Assembly: GCF_009758015.1 (NCBI RefSeq)
Contig: NZ_WSEL01000003.1
Span: 682,001 to 746,000, forward strand
Origin: Ramlibacter pinisoli
Lineage (GTDB): Bacteria > Pseudomonadota > Gammaproteobacteria > Burkholderiales > Burkholderiaceae_C
Reading direction: 5' to 3'
Length of the DNA: 64,000 nt
Shown here: piece by piece, positions 17,401-25,534 of the stretch
How the letters are laid out: each line of letters starts with the position of its first letter
How positions within the stretch are numbered: position 1 is the stretch's first letter
Translations under genes and position numbers: made by a program
Notes under the pieces: model-generated
The model's database searches: none
The model's input: the letters and a program-made list of their open reading frames with translations, nothing else
Told to the model about the DNA's origin: nothing

Positions 17401-18333
17401 ATGCTGCTGCACGTCGTCCACGAGACCACGTACGACTACATCCCGCCCGTCAAGACGGCGCACCACGTGGCCCACCTGCGCCCCGCCGAGCGCGACGGCC
17501 AGCGCGTGCTGCGCCATTCCCTCACCATCGATCCGCAACCGGAGCAGCGCAGCACGTCGACCGACGTGTTCGGCAACCAGCGCTGCTTCTTCGGCCTGCA
17601 GGGCGCGCACGAGCGGCTGCGGGTGGTGGCCGACAGCGTGGTGGCCACCGCGGCGCCACGCGAACCGGCGGACAGCCTGCCCTGGGAACAGGCACGCGAG
17701 CGGCTGCGCTACCACCGCGGCGCCGAGTACGACGCCGCCGCCGAATTCCTGTTCCCCTCGCCCTACGTGCCGCGCCATGACGACCTGGTGGCCTACGCCC
17801 GCCCGAGCTTCCCGGCCGGCCGGCCGCTGCTGGACGCCGCGCGTGAGCTCACGGCGCGCATCCACGCCGACTTCGCCTACGTCTCGCAGGCCACCGACGC
17901 CAGCACGCCGGCGCTGGAGGCGCTGGCGCTGCGCAAGGGCGTCTGCCAGGACTTCGCCCACGTCATGCTCGGCTGCCTGCGCAGCCTGGGCCTGCCGGCG
18001 CGCTACGTCAGCGGCTACCTGCTCACCGAACCGCCGCCCGGCCGGCCCCGCCTGGTCGGCAGCGACGCCTCCCATGCCTGGGTGTCGGTGTACCTGCCCA
18101 GCGAGCACGGCGCCGGCAGCTGGGCCGACCTCGACCCGACCAACGACCGCGCGCCGGGCGAGGACTACGTGACGCTGGCAGTGGGCCGCGACTACGCCGA
18201 CGTGTCGCCGATCCGCGGGGTCATCCATGGCGGGCACCACCACACGCTGGATGTTGCGGTCACCGTGACGCCGCTGCCGGACGCCGGCGGCGCACCTACA
18301 ATCGCCGACCCCAATCCCGAGGAGACCCCATGA
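17401..18333 (+). CDS. Transglutaminase-like cysteine protease-fold protein
   Basis: A 310-aa protein with the N-terminal beta domain of bacterial transglutaminase-like proteins (HVVHETTYDYIPPVKTAHH, typical for partners of alpha-E proteins) and a core with Cys182 (KGVCQDFAHV), His225 (ASHAWVSVYL) and Asp245 (DLDPTND). The complete triad suggests an active amidase, peptidase or acyltransferase. No signal peptide is visible, so it is cytoplasmic like its partners. It follows the ATP-grasp/alpha-E fusion by seven bases. Its last codons overlap the RidA-like gene as ATGA, and they contain a possible promoter for that gene. Confidence 0.9.
   Translation: MLLHVVHETTYDYIPPVKTAHHVAHLRPAERDGQRVLRHSLTIDPQPEQRSTSTDVFGNQRCFFGLQGAHERLRVVADSVVATAAPREPADSLPWEQARERLRYHRGAEYDAAAEFLFPSPYVPRHDDLVAYARPSFPAGRPLLDAARELTARIHADFAYVSQATDASTPALEALALRKGVCQDFAHVMLGCLRSLGLPARYVSGYLLTEPPPGRPRLVGSDASHAWVSVYLPSEHGAGSWADLDPTNDRAPGEDYVTLAVGRDYADVSPIRGVIHGGHHHTLDVAVTVTPLPDAGGAPTIADPNPEETP
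18297..18302 (+). promoter_or_regulatory. TACAAT -10-like hexamer inside the end of the transglutaminase gene
   Basis: TACAAT lies 27 bases before the ATG at 18330, and a GAGGAG-like Shine-Dalgarno follows at about 18319-18324. The RidA-like gene may therefore be transcribed on its own as well as by read-through. No -35 is clear. Confidence 0.35.
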
Positions 18334-18785
18334 GCGTCTACGACAAGCTGAAGGACCTGGGCATCGCGCTGCCCCCGGTCGCCACCCCGGCCGCGGCCTA
18401 CGTGCCCTTCGTGCAGACCGGCAACCTGGTGTTCCTGTCGGGCCACATTGCCAGGCGCGACGGCAAGGCCTGGGTCGGCCAGCTCGGCAAGACCATGGGC
18501 ACCGAGGAAGGCAAGGCGGCCGCCCGCGCCATCGCGGTCGACCTGATGGGCACGCTGCAGGCGGCGGTGGGCGACCTGAACAAGGTCAAGCGCATCGTCA
18601 AGGTGATGAGCCTGGTGAACTCCACGCCGGAGTTCACCGAGCAGCACCTGGTGACCAACGGCGCCAGCGAACTGTTCGCCCAGGTGTTCGGCGATCGCGG
18701 TGCGCATGCGCGCAGCGCCTTCGGGGTGGCCCAGATCCCGATGGGCGCCTGCGTCGAGATCGAGCTCATCGCCGAAGTGGGCTGA
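18330..18785 (+). CDS. RidA family protein (YjgF/YER057c/UK114-like)
   Basis: A 151-aa protein of the RidA superfamily, the longer form found as a stand-alone gene in proteobacteria. The family forms trimers; true RidA hydrolyses reactive enamine/imine intermediates. Features are VFLSGHIARRDGKAW near residue 35, the central helix, and the end GVAQIPMGACVEIELIAEV; the usual arginine of active RidA (in the R-SA-GVA region) is present as RSAFGVAQ. The longer YjgF-like subgroup is less well characterised. The start overlaps the transglutaminase stop as ATGA. It is followed by a hairpin shared with the convergent GST gene. Confidence 0.85.
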   Translation: MSVYDKLKDLGIALPPVATPAAAYVPFVQTGNLVFLSGHIARRDGKAWVGQLGKTMGTEEGKAAARAIAVDLMGTLQAAVGDLNKVKRIVKVMSLVNSTPEFTEQHLVTNGASELFAQVFGDRGAHARSAFGVAQIPMGACVEIELIAEVG

Positions 18786-18802
18786 ACGGCGGGAGCGGAG
18801 CG

Positions 18803-18825
18803 CCTGGCGCGAAGAGCGCGCCAGG
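18803..18825. terminator. Bidirectional hairpin between convergent genes
   Basis: Perfect nine-base arms (18803-18811 and 18817-18825) around a five-base loop lie between the RidA-like gene and the convergent glutathione transferase gene. There is no T-run on either strand, so termination strength is uncertain. Confidence 0.45.
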
Positions 18826-18842
18826 AATCCCGGTGGCGACGG

Positions 18843-19484
18843 TCACCACTTGGGCGCGAGGCGCTCGCCGGGCAGCACGTCGTACGGGTCGGCCCAGCCG
18901 GGGACGGCCTTCAGCCGCTGCACCCAGGCGGCAATGTTCGGGTACACGCCCTCCACCGGGTAGCCGCTCTCCTCGACCGGGAAGAACAGGTAGCCGGACA
19001 GCGACAGGTCGGCAATGGTCGGGGCATCCCCGACCATGAAGGCGCGGCCGGCCAGGTGCTTGTCGACGATGGCGAAGGCGGCGTCGAGCCGGCCCTTCAG
19101 CCACGCCATCACTGCCGGATCGGGCGCGGCCGGGCCGAACGCCTTCAGGAAGCGGTAGGTGGCGAAGTAGCTGGTGAACTTGTGGTTGTCGAACAGCAGC
19201 CAGCGCAGCACCTCGTAGCGCTCGTCGGCGTCGCGGCCGCCGAACGCACCGTGGCGGTCGGCCAGCCAGGTCAGGATCGCGCCCGACTGCGCCAGGCGCC
19301 GGCCGTCCACTTCCAGCACCGGCGCCTCGCCCATCGCATTGACGGTCTCGCGCCAGTCGGGCCGGCGGGTGGCGCCGTGCATGAAGTCGACGAACACCGG
19401 CTCCCACGGCTGGCCCAGCGCCCGCAGCAGGAAAGCGACCTTGAACGTGTTGCCGGACTGGCAGAAGCCGTGGAGTCGGTACAT
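18843..19484 (-). CDS. Glutathione S-transferase family protein
   Basis: A 213-aa two-domain GST. The N-terminal thioredoxin fold starts YRLHGFCQSGNTFKVAF, where the Cys-x-Ser/Asn region could supply the active residue, and contains the glutathione-binding APVLEVDGRRLAQSGAIL segment around residues 53-70. The C-terminal part is helical (FMVGDAPTIADLSLSGYLF). It would conjugate or thiol-exchange small electrophiles in the cytoplasm. It lies last in a series of minus-strand genes (ABC importer, GMC oxidoreductase, thioesterase), so it may act in the same catabolic pathway or be an independent detoxification gene. Confidence 0.88.
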   Translation of the reverse strand: MYRLHGFCQSGNTFKVAFLLRALGQPWEPVFVDFMHGATRRPDWRETVNAMGEAPVLEVDGRRLAQSGAILTWLADRHGAFGGRDADERYEVLRWLLFDNHKFTSYFATYRFLKAFGPAAPDPAVMAWLKGRLDAAFAIVDKHLAGRAFMVGDAPTIADLSLSGYLFFPVEESGYPVEGVYPNIAAWVQRLKAVPGWADPYDVLPGERLAPKW

Positions 19485-19510
19485 CGCGGGGCCCCTCCCC
19501 GGGCCGGTGG

Positions 19511-19921
19511 TCAGGAACGGTTGGCCGGGATGGCGTAGGTGCCCACGGCGTGCGCCACGGGCTCGGGCAGCCCTTCGGAATAGAGCGTCACCTCGCCGAC
19601 GGCCAGCGTGCGCCCGAGCTTGAGCAGCCGGCAGACCCCGACGATGCGGCGGTCGGCCGATGGCTTGCGCATGAAATTGAAGCTCAGGCTGGTGGTGACG
19701 GTGAGCGGCACGATGCCGATCTCGGCCAGGATGGCGACGTACAGCGCGACGTCCGCGGTAGCCATCATCACCGGCCCCGACACCGTGCCGCCGGGGCGCA
19801 GTTCATCCGGGCCGACCTCGTGCGCCACGGTGGCCGCCATGCCCCCGGCCTCGACCAGCCGCACCCGCGTCTGCGGGAATTCCTTCGCGATGAAGCTCGC
19901 GATCTCGTCCTTGCTTGCCAT
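19511..19921 (-). CDS. PaaI-type hotdog-fold thioesterase
   Basis: A 136-aa protein of the acyl-CoA thioesterase/4HBT group. Motifs are VGPDELRPGGTVSGPVMMATADVALYVAIL, a version of the PaaI helix region (quoted only in part: RPGGTVSGPVMM), and TVTTSLSFNFMRKP for the central strand. It should hydrolyse acyl- or aryl-acyl-CoA, the usual role being to release coenzyme A from dead-end thioesters. MASKDEIA at 19921 is preferred over an ATG seven codons upstream because the latter would overlap the preceding gene. It lies 14 bases after the preceding gene in a probable operon. Confidence 0.82.
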   Translation of the reverse strand: MASKDEIASFIAKEFPQTRVRLVEAGGMAATVAHEVGPDELRPGGTVSGPVMMATADVALYVAILAEIGIVPLTVTTSLSFNFMRKPSADRRIVGVCRLLKLGRTLAVGEVTLYSEGLPEPVAHAVGTYAIPANRS

Positions 19922-19935
19922 GACCGGAGTGTGCC

Positions 19936-20310
19936 TCAGCACGCGTAGGACGGCCGGAAACGCTGGTCGCCGCGCGGCACGGCGGTGACATGCGACGCCC
20001 GCGCCGCCAGCTGCACGCCGTGCGGGAACACGAACACCGCGTCCCAGGGGCCGGGGCCGTCGAACGGCAGTTCCAGCCGCGTGAGGCGCGAGACCGAGTC
20101 GCTGAGCCAGCCGTCCACGAGGCGGCCGAAGCAGGCGGCGGGGTCGCCGGTCCAGGTGGCGCCCTGCAGCAGCAGGTCGAAGTCGAGCAGGTAGCCCGCC
20201 TCGCCGCTGCCGCCGGACGGTTCGACCGCGGCGGCGGCGAAGCGCACCCGCAGCCCGTCGCCCAGGGCGTCGATGCCGGCGACTTCCGAATCGGCGAACA
20301 CCAGCTGCAT
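19936..20310 (-). CDS. Conserved-looking hypothetical protein
   Basis: A 124-aa protein that I do not recognise. It is rich in beta-prone segments (LVFADSEVAGIDALGDGLRV, YLLDFDLLLQGATW, WDAVFVFPHGVQLAARA), has no signal peptide or membrane helix, and ends RGDQRFRPSYAC with a C-terminal cysteine. It lies 13 bases after the GMC oxidoreductase gene and 14 bases before the thioesterase gene on the same strand, so it is probably co-transcribed. Codon usage agrees with its neighbours, which supports a real gene. I give no function. Confidence 0.7.
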   Translation of the reverse strand: MQLVFADSEVAGIDALGDGLRVRFAAAAVEPSGGSGEAGYLLDFDLLLQGATWTGDPAACFGRLVDGWLSDSVSRLTRLELPFDGPGPWDAVFVFPHGVQLAARASHVTAVPRGDQRFRPSYAC

Positions 20311-20323
20311 GGTCCGTCCCGGC

Positions 20324-21934
20324 TCAGTGGCCCGCCACCAGGGCGGCGCCCTTCTCGCCGATCATGATGGCGGCGGCATTGGTGTTGGTGGAGACCATCG
20401 TGGGCATCACCGACGCGTCGATCACCCGCAGCCGCTCGACCCCGCGCACCCGCAGTTGCGCGTCGACCACCGCCCGTTCGTCGCTGCCCATGCGGCAGGT
20501 GCCGGTCGGGTGGAAGACGGTGCCGCCGCGGCTGCGCGCGAACTGCTCGAGATCGGCGTCGCTGCGCGACTCGTTGCCGGGCAGGTATTCGTCGTCCGTC
20601 ACCAGATCGCGGAAGGACGGCTGCAGGTAGATCGCGCGCAGCATCCGCAGCCCGCTCGTCAGGACCTTGATGTCATGCGGATGCGTGAGGTAGTTGGAGA
20701 CGATGCGCGGCGGGGCCAGTGGATCGGGCGAGCGCACCTGCACCGTCCCGCGCGAGAGCGGCCGGCACTGGGTGGCCGAGGCCGAGAAGCCGGAAAACCG
20801 GTGCAGGGGATCGCCCGGCTTGTCGACCGACAGCGGCATGACGTTGAACAGCACGTCGGGGCGGCCGCCCTCCGCATGCTCGCTGCAGACCATGCCGCCG
20901 ACCTGCCCGGCCCCCACGGTCAGGGGGCCGCTTTGCCGCAGCAGCCAGCTGGCGCCCATGCCGGCCAGTGCGAGCGGGTTGCGCACCTGGTCGTTGAGCG
21001 ACATCCTGTGGCGCAGCTTGACGATGACGCGGGCCTGGTAGTGGTCCTGCAGGTTGGCGCCGACCTCCGGCGCGTCCACCTGCACCGCGATCCCGTGGCT
21101 GCGCAGCAGGTCGGCGGGCCCGATGCCGGACAGTTGCAGCACCTGCGGCGACTGCAGCGCACCGGTCGCCAGCAGCACCTCGCGGTCGGCCTGCGCGCTT
21201 CGCAGCTCGCCCTTCTCCAGCCACTCGACGCCGGTGGCAGCGCCGCGCTCGACCCGCACGCGCGTGACGTGCACGCCGGTGCGCACGGTGAGGTTGGGCC
21301 GCCGGCGCACGGGCGCGAGGAAGGCGGTGGCGGCATCGCAGCGCCAATGGCCGCGCAGCGTGAGCTGGTAGGCGCCCAGTCCCTCGGTGCGCGCGCCGTT
21401 GAAATCGGGATTGCGGCCATGGCCGGCCTCGACGCCGGCCTCGATCCAGGCCTGGCAGTACGGGTGGTCATTGCGCAGGTCGGAGACGCACAGTTCGCCC
21501 TCGGCGCCGTGGTACTCGCTGGCCCCGCCCTGGTAGCGCTCGGACCGGCGGAAGAACGGCAGCACCTCGCGGTAGCTCCAGCCCGCGGCGCCCAGTCGCG
21601 CCCAGTCGTCGAAGTCGGCGTGCTGGCCGCGGATGTACAGCAGGCCGTTGATCGCGCTGGAGCCGCCCAGCACCCGGCCGCGCGGCCAGACGATCTCGCG
21701 GTTGGCGGTGGCCTCCTGCGGCTCCAGCGGGAATTGCCAGGAGAAGCGCGGGTCGTAGATGGTGCGGAAGTAGCCGATCGGCAGCCGCAGCCAGAAGTGG
21801 CCGCCCTCGCCGCCTGCCTCGAGCAGCAGCACCCTGCAGGCCGGGTCGGCGCTCAGCCGGTTGGCCAGGACGCAGCCGGCCGAGCCGGCGCCGACCACGA
21901 TGTAGTCGTACCCCTCGGCCCCGCGACCCTTCAT
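20324..21934 (-). CDS. GMC-family FAD oxidoreductase (choline dehydrogenase-like)
   Basis: A 536-aa flavoenzyme. The N-terminal dinucleotide-binding motif is YIVVGAGSAGCVLANRLS, followed by the ADP-binding LLLEAGG. The GMC signatures are GRVLGGSSAINGLLYIRG near residue 85 and a second near LLATGALQSPQVLQLSGIG. The C-terminal FHPTGTCRMG holds the catalytic His and is followed by NTNAAAIMIGEKGA. The family oxidises alcohols to aldehydes; choline is only one possible substrate. The start overlaps the stop of the ABC receptor gene as ATGA, so oxidation of an imported compound is a fair inference. The frame is open far upstream but that part overlaps the receptor gene. Confidence 0.93.
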   Translation of the reverse strand: MKGRGAEGYDYIVVGAGSAGCVLANRLSADPACRVLLLEAGGEGGHFWLRLPIGYFRTIYDPRFSWQFPLEPQEATANREIVWPRGRVLGGSSAINGLLYIRGQHADFDDWARLGAAGWSYREVLPFFRRSERYQGGASEYHGAEGELCVSDLRNDHPYCQAWIEAGVEAGHGRNPDFNGARTEGLGAYQLTLRGHWRCDAATAFLAPVRRRPNLTVRTGVHVTRVRVERGAATGVEWLEKGELRSAQADREVLLATGALQSPQVLQLSGIGPADLLRSHGIAVQVDAPEVGANLQDHYQARVIVKLRHRMSLNDQVRNPLALAGMGASWLLRQSGPLTVGAGQVGGMVCSEHAEGGRPDVLFNVMPLSVDKPGDPLHRFSGFSASATQCRPLSRGTVQVRSPDPLAPPRIVSNYLTHPHDIKVLTSGLRMLRAIYLQPSFRDLVTDDEYLPGNESRSDADLEQFARSRGGTVFHPTGTCRMGSDERAVVDAQLRVRGVERLRVIDASVMPTMVSTNTNAAAIMIGEKGAALVAGH

Positions 21935-22929
21935 GCCTGCACGGTGTCGAGGAAGGGCTTGGCGTCGAAGTACTCGGATGCCTTGACCGCATTCTGGATG
22001 CCCCCGGTGGCGACGAAGAAGTCGGTCACCTGCTGCAGCCACTTCGTCACCGTGCCGTCCTGGTAGCGCGTGCGCCACTCGGCATTGGTGTAGTACTTGG
22101 ACGCCTTGAACTGCTCCTTGAAGTCGGGCAGCGGCACGTCCTGGTACTGCGCCTTCTGCAGCATCTCGGCGGCCTCGTCGGGCTTGCCCGTGATCAGGGC
22201 GTTGGCCTCGGCCCAGCCGGCGATCAGCTTCTTGATGACGGGCTGGTTCTTGTCGTAGAAGTCGTTGCGCGCGGCCCAGCCGCCCATGATGGCGGCCTGC
22301 GGGAAGAAGGCCGACGCGTCCACCAGGCGGCGCGCGTTGGGCAACTGCTTCTTGATGACCGAGTCGAACGGCACCCACAGCGCGACGGCCGGAACCGCGC
22401 CCGAGATGAAGGAGCTGACGGCCTCGGTCATCCGCTGGTTGACCAGCTTGACGTCCTTCGGGTCCACCTTGGCCGAGCGCAGGGCGGTGTCCAGGAACAC
22501 GTGGGCGGTGGTGCCGGTGGTGGTGGAGATCTGCTTGCCCTTGAGGTCGGCCAGGGTCTTGATGCCGGCATCCTCGCGCACCCACAGCTGCGCCGTGGCG
22601 TACTCGATGTTGTTCATCAGGAAAGCCTTGCCCTGCCCGCGCGCCGGGAAGTTGGACAGCACGGCACCGGTGGCCAGCACGTCCAGGCTGCCGCCGATCA
22701 TGGCCTGGAACAGCTCCAGCCCGGTGGTGAACTTGACCATCTCCAGGTCCAGGCCCTGCTTGGCGAAGCTGCCGGTCTGCTGGCCGATCCAGATGTGGCC
22801 GTCGACGGCCGGCGTGTGCAGGTAGCCCACCTTCACCTTGGTGCGCGCCTGGGCGAAGGACGGGAGCGCGGCGGCGCCCAGCGAGGCGGCGGCTGCCGCG
22901 CGAATCAGTTGCCTGCGTTGAAGGGCCAT
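21931..22929 (-). CDS. ABC transporter substrate-binding protein (NMT1/SsuA-TauA type)
   Basis: A 332-aa periplasmic receptor. The N-terminus MALQRRQLIRAAAAAS is a long signal with a twin-arginine-like motif, cleaved probably after FAQA. The mature part starts KVKVGYLHTPAVDGHIWIG, typical of NMT1-like receptors for nitrate, sulfonate, taurine or aromatic acids, and has GGSLDVLATGAV. The substrate cannot be read from the sequence. A strong GAGGAG ribosome site precedes the ATG. It lies after the permease and ATPase genes and overlaps the GMC oxidoreductase gene. Confidence 0.9.
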   Translation of the reverse strand: MALQRRQLIRAAAAASLGAAALPSFAQARTKVKVGYLHTPAVDGHIWIGQQTGSFAKQGLDLEMVKFTTGLELFQAMIGGSLDVLATGAVLSNFPARGQGKAFLMNNIEYATAQLWVREDAGIKTLADLKGKQISTTTGTTAHVFLDTALRSAKVDPKDVKLVNQRMTEAVSSFISGAVPAVALWVPFDSVIKKQLPNARRLVDASAFFPQAAIMGGWAARNDFYDKNQPVIKKLIAGWAEANALITGKPDEAAEMLQKAQYQDVPLPDFKEQFKASKYYTNAEWRTRYQDGTVTKWLQQVTDFFVATGGIQNAVKASEYFDAKPFLDTVQA

Positions 22930-22963
22930 GGGGTGTCTCCTCGGGTGGAAAAGGTGGGCGGGC

Positions 22964-23812
22964 TCAGTCGGACATCCGGACGGCCTGGCGGGCCTGGGCG
23001 GCGTACTCCTGCATGACCAGGTCGCGGATATGGGCGCGCAGCTCGCCGAAGCGCGGATCCTCGTGCACGGCCTCGGCGCGCGGATAGCCGAACGGCACGT
23101 CGATGATGGTGCGGATGCGCGCCGGCCGCGCGGTGACGACCACGATCCGGGAGGACAGGTAGATGGCCTCCTCCACCGAATGCGTGATCAGCAACACCGT
23201 CTTGCCCTCGCTCTGCAGGACCTCGAGCAGCAGGTCCTGCATGGCCGAGCGGGTCTGCGCGTCGAGCGCGCCGAACGGCTCGTCCATGAGCAGGAACTGC
23301 GGCCGCACGGCATAGGCGCGCGCGATCGCCAGGCGCTGCCGCATGCCGCCGGACAGGTGCTTGGGGAAATGGCTGGCGAAATCGGACAGGCCCATCAGCC
23401 GCATGTAGCGCGTCACGGTCTCCTCGCGCTGCGCCGCCGGCACCTTGCTGGCCGACAGCTTCAGGCCGAACTCGATGTTCTGCCGCACCGTCAGCCAGGG
23501 GAAGACGCCGTACTCCTGGAAGATGACGCCGCGATCGGGCCCGGGCCCCACGACCGGCTTGCCATCCAGCAGCACGCGTCCCTGGGTCGGCTGCACGAAG
23601 CCGCCGACGATGTTCATCAGGGTCGTCTTGCCGCAGCCGGACGGCCCGATGATGGACACGAACTCCCCGTTGCGGATGTCGAACGACACGTCGTCGAGCA
23701 CGCGCATGGGGCCGCGCGCCGTCGGGAAGTCGACCGAGACATGCTCGAAGCGGATGCGCGCCGGCGCGGTGGCGGCCTCGGCGGGATCCGGGTGGGGTGC
23801 GACGAGGCTCAT
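22964..23812 (-). CDS. ABC transporter ATP-binding protein (SsuB/TauB/NrtD type)
   Basis: A 282-aa ATPase that powers the importer. Walker A is GPSGCGKTTL near residue 60, the Q-loop is FQEYGVFPW, the signature is LSGGMRQRLAIARA, Walker B is FLLMDEPFGALD and the H-loop is LITHSVEEA. The MSLVAPHP start at 23812 overlaps the permease stop as ATGA. The family groups with nitrate/sulfonate/taurine importers. Its neighbours are the permease before it and the receptor after it, an order that is less common than receptor first. Confidence 0.95.
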   Translation of the reverse strand: MSLVAPHPDPAEAATAPARIRFEHVSVDFPTARGPMRVLDDVSFDIRNGEFVSIIGPSGCGKTTLMNIVGGFVQPTQGRVLLDGKPVVGPGPDRGVIFQEYGVFPWLTVRQNIEFGLKLSASKVPAAQREETVTRYMRLMGLSDFASHFPKHLSGGMRQRLAIARAYAVRPQFLLMDEPFGALDAQTRSAMQDLLLEVLQSEGKTVLLITHSVEEAIYLSSRIVVVTARPARIRTIIDVPFGYPRAEAVHEDPRFGELRAHIRDLVMQEYAAQARQAVRMSD

Positions 23813-24621
23813 GCGATGCGGTCCTGCCAGGCGACCAGCCGGCGGGTGGCGGCACGCAGCGCCAGGTCCATCGCCAGGGCGATGAAGCCGATGCAGATGA
23901 TGCCGACGTAGATGGTGTCGAGCTGGAAGAAGGCCGACGCGTCCTGGATCAGCGCCCCCAGCCCCTGCTGCGCGGCGATCAGTTCCGATGCGACCAGGGT
24001 GGCCCAGGCCACGCCCAGGGCGACGCGCACCGCGGTCAGGATGTGCGGGATGGTTAGCGGCACGATCACCTTGCCGAAGATCTCCAGGTCGGTGGCGCCC
24101 AGAGTGCGCGCCACCTTGATGAAGATCGGGCTGATCTGCGCGATGCCCTCGTACATCACGATCACGCCGGCGAAGAACGACGCGTAGAACAGGATCACCG
24201 TCTTGGCGGTCTCGCCGATGCCGAAGTACACGATCACCAGCGGGATCAGCGCGATGGGGGGCAGTGCGCGGAAGAAATTGATGACGGGATCGATCAGGCC
24301 GCGCAGGCCCCGGTACCAGCCGAGGCAGAACCCCACCGGCACGGCCAGCGACACCCCGAGCGCCACGCCCAGGAAGACCCGCTGCGTCGACATCCACATG
24401 TCGGCGGCCAGCCGGCCGCGCGCGAGTTCCAGGAATTTCGCCAGCACGGCGTGCGGCGCGGGGACCAGCGCGGGACTGACCAGGCCGCTGGCGCGGACGG
24501 CGTACCAGGCCAGCAGGATCAGGAGCCAGGGCGCGAGGACCAGGCCGACGCGGCCGAGAAGGCGGCGCGCGCGCGGCACGGGCGCCGGCGCGGCCAGGTC
24601 GGCGGAGGTGACGGTTGTCAT
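23809..24621 (-). CDS. ABC transporter permease (SsuC/TauC type)
   Basis: A 270-aa inner-membrane permease with about six helices. The EAA-type loop that contacts the ATPase is RTLGATDLEIFGKVIVPL near residue 180. The N-terminal 20 residues are cytoplasmic and rich in Ala and Pro. It is the first gene of the minus-strand catabolic operon and lies opposite the GntR-type regulator gene, across a 106-base gap that should hold both promoters. Regulation by that repressor is inferred from the arrangement only. Confidence 0.93.
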   Translation of the reverse strand: MTTVTSADLAAPAPVPRARRLLGRVGLVLAPWLLILLAWYAVRASGLVSPALVPAPHAVLAKFLELARGRLAADMWMSTQRVFLGVALGVSLAVPVGFCLGWYRGLRGLIDPVINFFRALPPIALIPLVIVYFGIGETAKTVILFYASFFAGVIVMYEGIAQISPIFIKVARTLGATDLEIFGKVIVPLTIPHILTAVRVALGVAWATLVASELIAAQQGLGALIQDASAFFQLDTIYVGIICIGFIALAMDLALRAATRRLVAWQDRIA

Positions 24622-24727
24622 GCGGATGGATCTGCCCTTGGCGGCGTGCGGGAACGCCCCTGTTGTCCTAACGTTCTATCCATAGTACCTTTCCGGCCGT
24701 GGATCCGTCTCCGTTCTTTCCCTGACG
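24622..24727. promoter_or_regulatory. Divergent promoter region between ABC importer operon and GntR gene
   Basis: A 106-base gap. On the minus strand TACTAT (24682-24687) is a -10 candidate for the importer operon. A small dyad, CTAT-cc-ATAG (24676-24685), overlaps it and could be part of an operator for the adjacent GntR protein. The match is short, so this is only a candidate. Confidence 0.35.
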
Positions 24728-25534
24728 ATGCAGCGTACCGCGCCCTCGCGGGCAGGCCGCGCGTCCGGCCCGCCTGTCCGTGCCAGCACCCGCGACCGCG
24801 GCGGCCCGTCGGCGCCGCGCTTTCTCGACAGCGCGGTGCCCCGCTACCTGCAGCTGGCCGACCTGATGCGCCAGCGCATCGCGCGCGGCACCTGGCCGCA
24901 CGGGCACCGGCTGCCGTCGCTGGAGGCGCTCATCGACGAGTTCGGTGTGGCGCGCGTCACGGTGCGGCAGGCCATCGACGTGCTCGCCCGCGAAGGGCTG
25001 GTGTCGCCGCAGCAGGGCCGGGGCACCTTCGTCACCGGCGCACCCAGCCGCGAACGCATCATCAACGTGGTCACCACGCTCGCCGAGCTGGCGCGGGTGT
25101 ACGAGGACACGCAACCGCGCATCGTGAACATCGACGAGTCGGTCGGCTCCCCGCCGCTGGCCGGCGACGAAGGAACCGCGGCGCCCTCTTACGCCTTCAT
25201 GCGCCGCGTGCACCTGCGTGCCGGCAAGCCGTATTGCGTGATCAACATCTGGCTGGACGAGCGCATCTTCCGCAAGTCGCCGGCCGCCTTCCGCAGCCAG
25301 ACGGTGATCCCGCTGCTGTCGGCGATGAAGGGCCTGCGCATCGCCACGGCCCACCAGGTGCTCACGATCGCGAGCGCCGACATGGAAGTCGCCGGGCTGC
25401 TCGAACTGCCGATGAATGCCCCCGTCGCCGAGGTGCGCCGCGTCTTCAAGGACGAGGCCGGCACGGTGATCTACCTGGCCGACGTCACCTACCGCGGTGA
25501 TGCGATCCGGCTCGAAATGGACCTGAAACCGTGA
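24728..25534 (+). CDS. GntR-family regulator, HutC subfamily (UTRA ligand domain)
   Basis: A 268-aa transcription factor. A 35-residue basic, disordered-looking N-terminus precedes the winged helix: RYLQLADLMRQRIARGTWPHG, then SLEALIDEFGVARVTVRQA and LVSPQQGRGTFV (residues about 40-105). The C-terminal half is a UTRA domain that should bind the inducer. HutC-type proteins usually repress catabolic operons until a pathway metabolite binds. It is divergent from the ABC importer and overlaps the downstream enolase-superfamily gene as GTGA, so it probably controls both. Confidence 0.9.
   Translation: MQRTAPSRAGRASGPPVRASTRDRGGPSAPRFLDSAVPRYLQLADLMRQRIARGTWPHGHRLPSLEALIDEFGVARVTVRQAIDVLAREGLVSPQQGRGTFVTGAPSRERIINVVTTLAELARVYEDTQPRIVNIDESVGSPPLAGDEGTAAPSYAFMRRVHLRAGKPYCVINIWLDERIFRKSPAAFRSQTVIPLLSAMKGLRIATAHQVLTIASADMEVAGLLELPMNAPVAEVRRVFKDEAGTVIYLADVTYRGDAIRLEMDLKP

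Noticed and set aside
18843..19510. Second catabolic operon promoter between thioesterase and GST
   Set aside because: The gap is only 26 bases and shows no -10-like hexamer that I could defend.
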